DNA of 64,000 nucleotides, taken from Opitutales bacterium (GTDB taxonomy: Bacteria > Verrucomicrobiota > Verrucomicrobiia > Opitutales > Seribacteraceae). Of this stretch, positions 16,835 through 25,390 are shown in pieces (within the stretch, counting starts at the first letter, position 1; every line of letters starts with the position of its first letter). The notes under the pieces were generated by a model that saw only the letters and a list, made by a program, of their open reading frames with translations, was not told the DNA's origin and did not search any database. Made by a program: the position numbers and the translations under genes. The stretch covers positions 45,830 through 109,829 of the forward strand of contig JAQWWZ010000033.1 of assembly GCA_029254745.1 (NCBI GenBank). Reading direction: 5' to 3'.

Positions 16835-17995
16835 TTAGAGGTGTTGGTAGGAGGAAAACCCTTTGGCATAAAGTTCCTCGGGAAAAGTACGGGAAATCAT
16901 TTGGTTGAGTACACCGGTCGTAAAATCTCCGGTAACATTCTGACCGTTACAAATACATAGTGGAGTGAGGTTACTTCTAATAATTAAAGGCCAAAGCTTG
17001 GTTGAGTTTGCAATTTCATCAAAATGGGTAATCGCTAAGTGCGTAGCCCCAAGGTGATTGGCAGTGTTTATATTCTTAAACAAAACATCTTTGTCATAAG
17101 CACCATTAATCACAAGAACCCGGGTACTAACTTCTAGTTCGTCCAATGTAGACTTTGTTGCGGACCAATCTTCTAGGTTGGACAGGGAGAGCCCAGGGAA
17201 GTCTAGGTATAAAGGTGCACTATCCGAAGCGGCAGGGACAGACTCAGCCTGCCTGAATAATGTGACCCCGACCACTTCACAGAAAATCCTCAGTGCATCA
17301 TCTGGATTAGGTACTCCACTTTCCACCTTCAATACCATCGGACATGTTTTGTTCATGAACACTTCATGGGCAAGGAATTTGCATAGAGTGGTGGTTTTGC
17401 CTACACCTGGCGATCCGATGAGGGCTATTTTATTAGTGGTTTTTAATTCAGTTGATGAACTGTATCGATCCGACAAACCAACCGTAATGTGCTTAAGTGC
17501 GTCAGCAAGCGGAAGGTCTTTAAAATCATTCCAATTTGACCAAGATTGGATATCCCGAAGTAAAGTTTGATCAAATCCTGTTTTTTGAAGAAGCGACAGG
17601 GTATCGTTTTCGATAAGAGCCCCAGGGACATGATTTACAGTCTCTTCAAGAGGCCCATTTTTAGGACCTGAACCACGGACATCCTTTACATTACCCTTCG
17701 AGGAATCAATGGGTGTGGGGGATGCATTATCTTCAAGTAATGGATCAGGTAAAGTAGACTTAACTTCATCCTTTTGATCATCGACTGGGGGCTGGATTTC
17801 GGCAATTACTTCTAATTTAGGTGATGAAATAAAACGTTTTAAACCTTCGCCTCCGACTTGCCTGACTGAAAGAACCTTAGCGTTATCCCCAAGTTTTTCC
17901 CTGATGACCCGAACCGCTTCTTCTGCTGAGCGGACAGTGAGCTTATAACGCTTACCCGCATTCGGTTCGCTTTGTTTTTCTGTTACAACTTCCAT
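16835..17995 (-). CDS. flhF: Flagellar biosynthesis GTPase-like protein FlhF, degenerate motifs
   Basis: FlhF is an SRP-type GTPase that fixes flagellar position and number. This 386-aa protein has the N-terminal B domain (KLTVRSAEEAVRVIREKLGD), a linker, an N domain and a G domain with an intact P loop GSPGVGKT (194-201). Later GTPase motifs are altered: the DTYR switch site is replaced by ESGVPNP (225-231), DTAG by DFPG (265-268), and TKxDE by THFDE (323-327). It is downstream of flhA by 10 nt as usual. Family assignment is sound; whether it still hydrolyses GTP is doubtful. Confidence 0.88.
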   Translation of the reverse strand: MEVVTEKQSEPNAGKRYKLTVRSAEEAVRVIREKLGDNAKVLSVRQVGGEGLKRFISSPKLEVIAEIQPPVDDQKDEVKSTLPDPLLEDNASPTPIDSSKGNVKDVRGSGPKNGPLEETVNHVPGALIENDTLSLLQKTGFDQTLLRDIQSWSNWNDFKDLPLADALKHITVGLSDRYSSSTELKTTNKIALIGSPGVGKTTTLCKFLAHEVFMNKTCPMVLKVESGVPNPDDALRIFCEVVGVTLFRQAESVPAASDSAPLYLDFPGLSLSNLEDWSATKSTLDELEVSTRVLVINGAYDKDVLFKNINTANHLGATHLAITHFDEIANSTKLWPLIIRSNLTPLCICNGQNVTGDFTTGVLNQMISRTFPEELYAKGFSSYQHL

Positions 17996-18005
17996 AGTAA
18001 ATCAA

Positions 18006-20231
18006 TTAGGCAGCAACAGGGACATCTCCAGGTACTTGTTGCTTCTCCATAGCATTAACAATTTCCGCAGGCAGGCTTTGCCCTGTAAGCGTGATGGCAC
18101 CGAACGGTTCAATTTGAGTCTCCGCCGGTAATTCTTGGTATGCCAACACAATAAGCTGAGGGTATGAGGGTTCCATGAATCTCCTGAAAGCCAGTCTCAA
18201 TTCAGCGGTTGTAACAATAACAGGAGTGATACCACTTTCACTCATTGCTTTAATTTTTGGTTCAATCTCCTTGATGATACCTTCAGTGAGTTGAGGGTCC
18301 ATGACCAAGCCAATGTCAAACTGGCTTCGTTTGACCCGAGAAATCAATGTTTGCTCAAGAGTAGGTTCAAAGGTCATCGCAACCAGTTTATTAGTCTCCG
18401 ATTCAAACTCCTTTATAAAATACATCCCCAACCTCTTTCTCGTTTGCTCAGATAAGTCATCAGGGTTTTTGGTTAGACTGGCCATATCTGCAATCGTTTC
18501 CAGAATCAGGGTTAAGTTTTTTATAGGTATACGTTCTCTAAGTAAATTTTGTAGGGTCCTTTGGATAACTCCAACATTTACCAAGTCAGGCAATAATTCA
18601 CTGACCAAGGTGGGGTTCTTGCCTTTGACAAGATCAAGTAGTCTTTGCGTGCCTTCTCTTTCTAGAATGAGGTGAGCGGTTCTTTTAAGCACATCCGCTA
18701 AGTGCGTTACTAGCACGGAAGACGGGTCAACGACAGTGCAACCCTCGACTTCAGCATGGCGCTTTTCATCTTCAGGGATCCACATGGCACTAATACCAAA
18801 TACAGGCTCAGTAGTGGGTATGCCATTGAGTTTGCTTGCATCTCCACCCCCCATACTCATGGCCAAAGCTCGGTCTGGGATCACGCTTGCTCTTGTGATC
18901 TCTTTGCCCCGAAGTAAGAATCTGTATTCGTTGGGTTCAAGCTCAATGTTGTCACGCACACCAATAGTGGGTAGCAGCATCCCCATTTCCTTGGCGAAAT
19001 TAGTTCTGGCACCGGTGATTCTTTCAAGTAAGTCTCCACCTTTCTTTTTGTCAGCAAGGACCAATAGACCATAGCCCATTTCAAGCCCAAAAACTTCCTG
19101 TTCTATCGCACTTTCCATGGGGGAGAGTTGCGAGGCATCTGGAGATTGCGTAGCGTTATCCCCAGTTTGCGGAGCAGGTAAACCTTTTGGCGAAACAGCC
19201 CCGTGATTTGCAATCTGAGGGTTGCTTGAAGAAATATCTTCGAGTGAAGCATCTTTGGATTTTTGAGAAAAATAATAAGCGGCACTAAAGCAGGCGATAG
19301 ATAGCAAAAAGAATGGCCAAAATGTTTCGGAAAGAAAGAACGCGAACATTAATAGCATCGCACCAGCTATTCCAATTGCTTTCGGGTATATGGTTAGTTG
19401 CCTTCCGACAAACTCACCAAGATTTGATTCCTCCGAAGAACGAGTCACGAGAATACCGGCGGCAATGGAAACAATAATTGCAGGGATCTGCGTAACTAAA
19501 CCGTCCCCGATGGATAGTATGGTGTAAGTTTGCAAGGAATCAGACATGGTCATGTCCCGTTGAAAATACCCGATTAAAATACCACCAATAATGTTAACGA
19601 CAGTGATAAAAATACCTGCAACTGCATCTCCACGAACAAATTTACTCGCACCATCCATAGAACCATAAAAATCTGCATCTTTTTGAATCTTCTCTCGTCG
19701 CTCAAGTGCTTGTGCCTCAGTAATGACACCAGAATTCATCTCTGCATCGATAGACATTTGCTTCCCGGGCATCGCGTCTAATGTGAACCTTGCCGTAACC
19801 TCTGCAATTCTCCCGGCGCCCTTAGTAATTACCACAAAATTAATAATGACTAAAATCAAAAATATGACAGCACCCACAACATAATTACCACCGACGACAA
19901 AAGTTCCAAAAGAGTAGATGACCGAACCTGCGTCCCCATCCAAGAGAATTAAACGGGTCGAGGCAACATTTAGTCCAAGTCGATAGAGGGTGACAGCGAG
20001 AAGTAAAGTGGGGAATACAGAGAATTCAGGTGGGTCTTTAACGTATATAACTGTCAACAAAATGAGCAAAGAGATGGCAATGCTGAAAACAAGAAGAATA
20101 CTCAGAAGATCCTTGTGAACCGGAAGAACGAGGAGAAGAACAGCACCGAAAAGACCAAACACGAAGCCTAAATCGGAATTCCCACCAAATCGGGAAAAGA
20201 AAGTACGAATTCTTTCCAATGTTTCGCTCAT
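18006..20231 (-). CDS. flhA: Flagellar export gate protein FlhA
   Basis: FlhA forms the nonameric export gate. The 741-aa protein has about eight membrane helices in residues 20-330 and the family signature in the cytoplasmic loop (GAGRIAEVTARFTLDAMPGK, then QMSIDAEMNSG). It also has a long soluble C-terminal domain with EPNEYRFLLRGKEI and GCTVVDPSSVLVTHLADVLK. It overlaps the flhB stop by 4 nt, giving translational coupling. Length is slightly above the usual 690-700 aa because of a Ser/Pro/Gln-rich linker around residues 330-375. Confidence 0.97.
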   Translation of the reverse strand: MSETLERIRTFFSRFGGNSDLGFVFGLFGAVLLLVLPVHKDLLSILLVFSIAISLLILLTVIYVKDPPEFSVFPTLLLAVTLYRLGLNVASTRLILLDGDAGSVIYSFGTFVVGGNYVVGAVIFLILVIINFVVITKGAGRIAEVTARFTLDAMPGKQMSIDAEMNSGVITEAQALERREKIQKDADFYGSMDGASKFVRGDAVAGIFITVVNIIGGILIGYFQRDMTMSDSLQTYTILSIGDGLVTQIPAIIVSIAAGILVTRSSEESNLGEFVGRQLTIYPKAIGIAGAMLLMFAFFLSETFWPFFLLSIACFSAAYYFSQKSKDASLEDISSSNPQIANHGAVSPKGLPAPQTGDNATQSPDASQLSPMESAIEQEVFGLEMGYGLLVLADKKKGGDLLERITGARTNFAKEMGMLLPTIGVRDNIELEPNEYRFLLRGKEITRASVIPDRALAMSMGGGDASKLNGIPTTEPVFGISAMWIPEDEKRHAEVEGCTVVDPSSVLVTHLADVLKRTAHLILEREGTQRLLDLVKGKNPTLVSELLPDLVNVGVIQRTLQNLLRERIPIKNLTLILETIADMASLTKNPDDLSEQTRKRLGMYFIKEFESETNKLVAMTFEPTLEQTLISRVKRSQFDIGLVMDPQLTEGIIKEIEPKIKAMSESGITPVIVTTAELRLAFRRFMEPSYPQLIVLAYQELPAETQIEPFGAITLTGQSLPAEIVNAMEKQQVPGDVPVAA

Positions 20232-21352
20232 GAAAATGCTTTAGTAGTTGGCATTTTAGCTAAGAGTCTTCTCGCTTTGAGGCGGTGAAAATAATAAGCA
20301 TGCTTTTTATAGACATCCGCTAGAATTGAAGCCACAACTTGATACATTTGGAGAGGAATCGGTTCCCCAACACGACCCAACGCAAAGAGAGTCTGAGCAA
20401 CAGGTTTGTTCTCAATCATAGGGACTTCATGCTCCTTCGCTATTATTTTTATTCTTCTGGCCAATAAATTATCTCCTTTCGCAACAACAACTGGAGCATT
20501 ATCCGTGCCTTTTTCATATCTTAATGCAACGGCATAGTGAGTCGGGTTGGTAACAACCACATCTGCGGTCGAAACATCCGCTACTCCCTGACCGCCCAAA
20601 AGTTCCATCGCTTTTTTTCTCTGGGCTGTTTTTACCTCCGAAGAGACTTCCTTACTTTTTCTTTCTTCTTTGACTTCTTGCTTGGTCATCTTCATCTCAT
20701 CATCGTGCTCTTTCTTTTTAATGAAGTAGTTGATGATTGCTATTATCGACAGCATTAATAGCAGGATTGTGAACATAACAAGGAATAATTTATAAATAAA
20801 CGCAGGTAGATGCTGGATGGGGACAGGGGTGTAAAATATTGGGTCGTCCAAGAAAATCAAAAGAGTAATCCAAACAACTGTCCCAATCGATAAAAACTTC
20901 ATTAAATCAATAAAAAATGCCTTTAATGCTTTTAAGCCAAAGATTTTCTGGAATCCTGTGATGGGATTTAATTTATTAAATTTTGGTTCTATTGCTTTGG
21001 GGGTAAACCTAAATCCAGTCTGAAGGCCCTCAGCGATCAAAGCAGCAAGAAAACAACTTGCAAGCATTGGAATAACAATAAGAGACAGAGAGAAATAAGA
21101 GGATGTCAGGGTATGACTTACACCTTCCTGCGTCGCCTGTATAGAGTTTATATTCTCGAGCATTGACCTAGTAAAAAGGAGTAAGTCAGAAGCTTTTGCT
21201 GGTGCTAAAAATACAATTACTAATAAGCCAGCAAGCATTGTGAATGTCATCGAGATCTCAGGAGCTTTTGCAAATTGCCCTTTTGACCTAGATTCAGAAA
21301 GTCTTTTCTCGGTCGGAGGCTCAGTCTTTGAACTTTTATCAACATCGGCCAT
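20228..21352 (-). CDS. flhB: Flagellar export switch protein FlhB
   Basis: FlhB switches the export apparatus from hook to filament substrates by self-cleavage. The 374-aa protein has four membrane helices and the autocleavage site NPTH (near residues 269-272) in the context VVVTNPTHYAVALRYEKG. The preceding helix VKEERKSKEVSSEVKTAQRK is also typical. It follows fliR by 12 nt and overlaps flhA by 4 nt. Nothing is unusual. Confidence 0.97.
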   Translation of the reverse strand: MADVDKSSKTEPPTEKRLSESRSKGQFAKAPEISMTFTMLAGLLVIVFLAPAKASDLLLFTRSMLENINSIQATQEGVSHTLTSSYFSLSLIVIPMLASCFLAALIAEGLQTGFRFTPKAIEPKFNKLNPITGFQKIFGLKALKAFFIDLMKFLSIGTVVWITLLIFLDDPIFYTPVPIQHLPAFIYKLFLVMFTILLLMLSIIAIINYFIKKKEHDDEMKMTKQEVKEERKSKEVSSEVKTAQRKKAMELLGGQGVADVSTADVVVTNPTHYAVALRYEKGTDNAPVVVAKGDNLLARRIKIIAKEHEVPMIENKPVAQTLFALGRVGEPIPLQMYQVVASILADVYKKHAYYFHRLKARRLLAKMPTTKAFS

Positions 21353-21364
21353 ATCAATAATTAG

Positions 21365-22129
21365 TTATCCGTTTTGAATGATATCCAACATGATCGAGAC
21401 CGACCGTTTACTTCCATCAAGAATATAAGAAGTAATGAGTAGAATGGTTGATACAAGTAAGACTAAGCCGGAAAGAATACGGATTGAAAAACTAGTCATA
21501 AATACATTCATTTTAGGAACAGCTTTCCCTAAAACAGCGAATGAAATATTAATCATGAAGTTAAGGGCTATAAAAGGGGCTGCCATCAATGTACCGATCA
21601 CAAATACATTAGAAATTTCTCGAGCAAATTCCACCATGGGGTTAGCGGACAGGAAATAACTCCCGATAGGCAAAAGTTCGAAGCTTAAGGTAAAGGCTTT
21701 AAGTATGTCATAGTGTATACCTGCAACAAAAAAGATAAGAAGACTAAAATAGTATAGAAGAGTTGTGATTGTCGCATCGGTGGACCCGAGCAAAGGATTT
21801 ACACTGCTGCTCGCCATAAGCCCTATTTCATAGGAAATAAGGTGACCTGCGAGTTCAACAGCAAAAAAAATCATACGGACGGTCATCGCCAAGAGAAGGC
21901 CGATACAAATTTCGTTTAATGAGAGTAGAATGGCACCGGCAAAGTGATTGGCAATTTCGAGATTTGCAGGCACTAAGGGATTTATAAGAATTGACAGTAA
22001 CAGCCCGAAAGCTGTTCTGATTTTAACGGGGATTAATTTCCCTGCAAAAAGAGGAATTCCGAGAAAAAAAGCTCCCGTCCTGAGGAAAACCAGTACCCAT
22101 ACTACGATTTCCCCAGCCTCAATGGTCAT
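21365..22129 (-). CDS. fliR: Flagellar export membrane protein FliR
   Basis: FliR is a core subunit of the FliPQR export channel. The 254-aa, highly hydrophobic protein starts with a first helix WVLVFLRTGAFFLGIPLFAG and has the family pattern LLSLNEICIGLLLAMTVRMI and FFAVELAGHLISYEIGLMAS (usual form: G.liq.qiGla.a...dP). It overlaps the fliQ stop by 4 nt. Order fliP-fliQ-fliR-flhB-flhA is canonical. Confidence 0.95.
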   Translation of the reverse strand: MTIEAGEIVVWVLVFLRTGAFFLGIPLFAGKLIPVKIRTAFGLLLSILINPLVPANLEIANHFAGAILLSLNEICIGLLLAMTVRMIFFAVELAGHLISYEIGLMASSSVNPLLGSTDATITTLLYYFSLLIFFVAGIHYDILKAFTLSFELLPIGSYFLSANPMVEFAREISNVFVIGTLMAAPFIALNFMINISFAVLGKAVPKMNVFMTSFSIRILSGLVLLVSTILLITSYILDGSKRSVSIMLDIIQNG

Positions 22130-22395
22130 TGTGCCATTGTTGGAATCAGATTAAACATCGATATGCAAAATTCAGTCATGGTTTTGAGGATGAAATTTGC
22201 AGAAAGAACAATAGCCAAAGATACACAAACAAGCTTGGGAACAAAGGTTAAAGTTTGCTCTTGCAAGCTAGTAATAGATTGCACAAAGCTAATCGCAAGA
22301 CCCACAACTAGAGCTGTTCCAAGAATGGGTACAGATATAAGCAAGCCCGTCTGTAATAGGTTTCTCATGATATCCACAGCAAGTTCCATTGTCAT
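22126..22395 (-). CDS. fliQ: Flagellar export membrane protein FliQ
   Basis: FliQ is the small two-helix subunit of the export channel. The 89-aa protein contains the near-invariant block GLAISFVQSITSLQEQTLTF followed by VPKLVCVSLAIVL. It lies 19 nt downstream of fliP and overlaps fliR by 4 nt. Size is exactly that of the family. Confidence 0.96.
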   Translation of the reverse strand: MTMELAVDIMRNLLQTGLLISVPILGTALVVGLAISFVQSITSLQEQTLTFVPKLVCVSLAIVLSANFILKTMTEFCISMFNLIPTMAQ

Positions 22396-22414
22396 AATCT
22401 TATCCTCCTCGTTT

Positions 22415-23179
22415 TTACGAAATATTAAAGCTGTTTACCAACGATTGAATTACCAGATACCAACCATCGACTAAAACAAATAGGAGTAACTTAAAAGGCA
22501 TTGAGATGACAACTGGTGGCATCATCATCATCCCCATCGACATTAAAGAAGAGGCAACAATAAAATCTACAATGATAAATGGTATAAAGATTAAAAATCC
22601 CATTTGAAAAGCGGTTCTAAGTTCACTTAACACAAAGGAAGGGACTACGATACTCAAAGGTAATTCATCTCGTGTCATCGCTCCTTGCTTGGAGATCTCA
22701 AGAAAAAATTGGGCATCTTCTTGGCGAGTCTGGTTAAGCATGAAATTTTTCATGTGTGCTGTCGCGACCATCAATGCATCGCCTGATTTCATCGAATTGG
22801 ACATATATGGAGTTACAGCATCATCATAAATTTTATCCCAGACTGGTCCCATAACAAAGAAAGTAAGAAACAAAGACAAACCGACAATGATTTGACTGGA
22901 GGGAGCGGCATTCACTCCGATCGCATTTCTGACAAATCCTAAAACAATAACCATGCGAGTAAAGCAAGTCATCATCATGATGATCGACGGGCCTAAAGTC
23001 AGAATCGTCATAGCGATGACCAATTGGATAGCTACTCCAAAATCTCCTTCATCATTCGAGCCGGTAACATCAATTCTTAAACCAGGGGCACCTGTACCAG
23101 TAGTTTGCCCTTGAAGGTCTCCGACTTGAAACCAACCGATGAAAAGCAGTAAAGTTAGAATTTTAAAATAGGGCTTCAT
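22415..23179 (-). CDS. fliP: Flagellar export membrane protein FliP
   Basis: FliP is the main subunit of the export channel. The 254-aa protein has a cleavable signal peptide (ILTLLLFIGWFQVGDLQG), a periplasmic stretch, and the signatures MMTCFTRMVIVLGFVRNAIG, QIIVGLSLFLTFFVMGPVWD, and near the C-terminus FQMGFLIFIPFIIVDFIVAS with MSMGMMMMPPVVISMPFKLL. It overlaps the fliO stop by 4 nt. Confidence 0.97.
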   Translation of the reverse strand: MKPYFKILTLLLFIGWFQVGDLQGQTTGTGAPGLRIDVTGSNDEGDFGVAIQLVIAMTILTLGPSIIMMMTCFTRMVIVLGFVRNAIGVNAAPSSQIIVGLSLFLTFFVMGPVWDKIYDDAVTPYMSNSMKSGDALMVATAHMKNFMLNQTRQEDAQFFLEISKQGAMTRDELPLSIVVPSFVLSELRTAFQMGFLIFIPFIIVDFIVASSLMSMGMMMMPPVVISMPFKLLLFVLVDGWYLVIQSLVNSFNIS

Positions 23180-23514
23180 TTTTTATCTGAAGAATGAATA
23201 TCTGTGTTCGGGTCAACTTCTTCAATCTTGGACAAATGACTGATCGCATTTGGATTGACTCCTAGTAGATGCTTTTCATTTCCGTACTGAGCTACCACAA
23301 GGTACTGTCTATTTCCGAGTGGGCATGTATCGGCTATTAGTATTTTACCTTTATTTTGGCTAAAAGAACGAAATTGTTTTTTCCTGTTATATTGCGTAAT
23401 AAAATAGGCACAAGCAGCAAGTAAACCCAAAAAAGAAACGACTCGGACCCACATCCAGGAAGTGTCCGGTATCGTATCAGTGGACGAGAAAGCTGTTGCG
23501 AGCCATGAAAACAA
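23176..23514 (-). CDS. fliO: FliO-like flagellar export accessory protein
   Basis: FliO helps the FliP ring assemble. The 112-aa protein has one membrane helix (about 22-42, VRVVSFLGLLAACAYFITQY) followed by the typical small cytoplasmic domain (ILIADTCPLGNRQYLVVAQY, EKHLLGVNPNAISHL). Sequence is weakly conserved across the family, but the place between fliN and fliP is diagnostic. The start is TTG at 23514, preceded by an AAGG; there is no in-frame ATG upstream of the helix other than one at residue 21. Confidence 0.85.
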   Translation of the reverse strand: MFSWLATAFSSTDTIPDTSWMWVRVVSFLGLLAACAYFITQYNRKKQFRSFSQNKGKILIADTCPLGNRQYLVVAQYGNEKHLLGVNPNAISHLSKIEEVDPNTDIHSSDKK

Positions 23515-23561
23515 TTTATGACCTTACTAAATTTGAACTACTTGAAGACTTACGGTGAAAC

Positions 23562-23822
23562 TCAAACTGGAGAGTCTATAATTTCGGTTATTTTGAGCCC
23601 GAACCGATCATCAATCACAACCACTTCACCATGAGCAATTAGTTTCCCATTCACAAGTAAGCCAACAGGGTCTTTGGCATTCTGCTTAAGCTGTATTTGG
23701 GCACCAGGGCTCAATTCGACAACTTCCTTCATTGGTAGTTCTGCGGTGCCTAACTGGACGGTAACACTAACCTTAACGTCCATAACAATATCCATTTTTT
23801 TACTATCCATGGTTTTTTCCAA
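23562..23822 (-). CDS. fliN: Flagellar motor switch protein FliN
   Basis: FliN forms the lower C ring. The 86-aa protein is the single SpoA (CheC/FliN C-terminal) domain with the canonical text VMDVKVSVTVQLGTAELPMK, LSPGAQIQLKQNAKDPVGLL, VNGKLIAHGEVVVIDDRFGL. It starts inside the end of fliM (20-nt overlap). There is no N-terminal extension, so it is at the short end of the family. A start at the fifth residue (Met) is also possible. Confidence 0.96.
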   Translation of the reverse strand: MEKTMDSKKMDIVMDVKVSVTVQLGTAELPMKEVVELSPGAQIQLKQNAKDPVGLLVNGKLIAHGEVVVIDDRFGLKITEIIDSPV

Positions 23823-24813
23823 TCAACTTAACTGCGTCTGCAATACTTTCATTTACCTGGAAGGCAACTTGATCGCCCTCCAGTCCGACTTCACCTGTGA
23901 AGCAGGTTCTATTTTCAATTCTTAATTTTGTCATCTCGATGAGTGAAGGGTCCATCTCGATCACATCATCAACATCTAAATTGGTTAAGTCTCGAAGTGA
24001 GAGTTCGAAAGCGTCCCACTCGGCCGAAACTTGAACAGGTATATTATCATACACCTGATGCCATCTTGGTGGCCTTGGGGCATTTTTTTCCTCACTTGTT
24101 GCTGCCGCAAGTAGGCGACTCAGAACAGGCTCCATCGTGTAATAAGGCACTGCGATTCTCATTGGACCGGACACATCACCAAAAGATGCTTCCATGCTCA
24201 TGATCAACATCATTGCGTCCGAAGGAGATGTTTGTAAAAATTTCCCAGTACTTTCTGAACCTATAATACTAGGAGTAAGCGTCATGGTAGATTCCCATTG
24301 CTTACACCACTCCTGGAGAATGATTTGATTAAAATCCTCCACGAGTGCTTTTTCAATATCAGTCAGGCCCCTTTCCTCAGGATTAGTGGAACCTCTTCCG
24401 CCAAGTATTCGGTCTACAACAGTTGCGGACAAATGAGAATTTATGTCAAGGAGGGAAACGCCATTTAACTCCTGCATCTTGAACATCGTGACACAGGATG
24501 GCGTTTTAATAGATTGAGTAAAGTTCGAGTAAAGGTCGGCCGTTAAATCTTCTAATTCAAGATTAAACTCAATACGCAAAAACATCGAAAGATGCCCAGC
24601 CAGATAATAGGTAAACTGCTCAGACTTAGTTCTTAATTTACTCAAATCTGCATCAGATAGAACGATAGGATTTGTGAAATCGTATTTTTTGCAACTTATA
24701 CCTGAATCTCCCAAAACCTTGGTACCATCGTGGAGGAATATAGGTTGATTGGAAGAACCTTCGATCTCCGATAGGTCGAAGCTTTCATCTTCAAAATTTG
24801 AGTCAACTGCCAT
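23803..24813 (-). CDS. fliM: Flagellar motor switch protein FliM, atypical N-terminus
   Basis: FliM links the C ring to CheY. The 336-aa protein has the central CheC-like domain (FTYYLAGHLSMFLRIEFNLE; LGGRGSTNPEERGLTDIEKA) and a C-terminal SpoA domain (VQVSAEWDAFELSLRDLTNL ...). The ATG at 24813 was preferred to a TTG at 24816. The N-terminal CheY-binding peptide, usually LSQ-x-EIDALL within the first 20 residues, is not recognisable; only ESFDLSEIEGSSN is seen. The gene follows fliL by 12 nt and overlaps fliN by 20 nt. Confidence 0.93.
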   Translation of the reverse strand: MAVDSNFEDESFDLSEIEGSSNQPIFLHDGTKVLGDSGISCKKYDFTNPIVLSDADLSKLRTKSEQFTYYLAGHLSMFLRIEFNLELEDLTADLYSNFTQSIKTPSCVTMFKMQELNGVSLLDINSHLSATVVDRILGGRGSTNPEERGLTDIEKALVEDFNQIILQEWCKQWESTMTLTPSIIGSESTGKFLQTSPSDAMMLIMSMEASFGDVSGPMRIAVPYYTMEPVLSRLLAAATSEEKNAPRPPRWHQVYDNIPVQVSAEWDAFELSLRDLTNLDVDDVIEMDPSLIEMTKLRIENRTCFTGEVGLEGDQVAFQVNESIADAVKLIGKNHG

Positions 24814-24825
24814 CAAAGTCCTTTG

Positions 24826-25365
24826 CTATTGTACTACAAACTGGGTGAAGTAGATTTGGCGGATCAGATCACTCTCACCATCTCTGTACTTGCGGAGAAC
24901 CGAGGAGAACCCTTTTTTCAAATCGACCCTGACTCTTTCCTGGAAACCATCTAATTGGGCATCTTCGTAACTGTAAGCGCCCATAATGGCAAGGGCTTTG
25001 TCACGAATACGGTGTTCATTCATTTCTAACACTTTTTCAAAATCACCTGCCAATCCCTCTAGCTTCAGCTCTAGATTTATATACCTAGATTTGATCGGTC
25101 CTCCAAGATTTGTAATTAATGAAGTAAGATCATAATACTTCTCTTCTCCAGACGGCTCCATATTGAGTGGTTGCCCCCCTTCGATTATCTGCGGTTTGAT
25201 CGTCTCCTCAGGTTTATTCATCTGGATGAGAAAAAACATCGCACCAACGGTAAGAGCCGGTGCCAAAACAATGGCAATCAAAGCGGGCACGAGGTTTCCA
25301 CCGCTGGATTTAGTAACCGTGGACGGGTTGTTTTCAGGTAGTTCGTCTAATTGAGCTGCACACAT
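24826..25365 (-). CDS. fliL: Flagellar basal body-associated protein FliL
   Basis: FliL is a single-pass inner-membrane protein that surrounds and supports stators. The 179-aa protein has a short cytoplasmic N-terminus, one helix at about 26-46 (LVPALIAIVLAPALTVGAMF), a linker, and the periplasmic domain with YYDLTSLITNLGGPIKSRYI and LELKLEG ... ending KYRDGESDLIRQIYFTQFVV, the usual C-terminal IYFT-FVVQ form. It lies between flgE and fliM. Confidence 0.93.
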   Translation of the reverse strand: MCAAQLDELPENNPSTVTKSSGGNLVPALIAIVLAPALTVGAMFFLIQMNKPEETIKPQIIEGGQPLNMEPSGEEKYYDLTSLITNLGGPIKSRYINLELKLEGLAGDFEKVLEMNEHRIRDKALAIMGAYSYEDAQLDGFQERVRVDLKKGFSSVLRKYRDGESDLIRQIYFTQFVVQ

Positions 25366-25390
25366 ATCTAAGGTAAGTTGAGTGAAAAAA

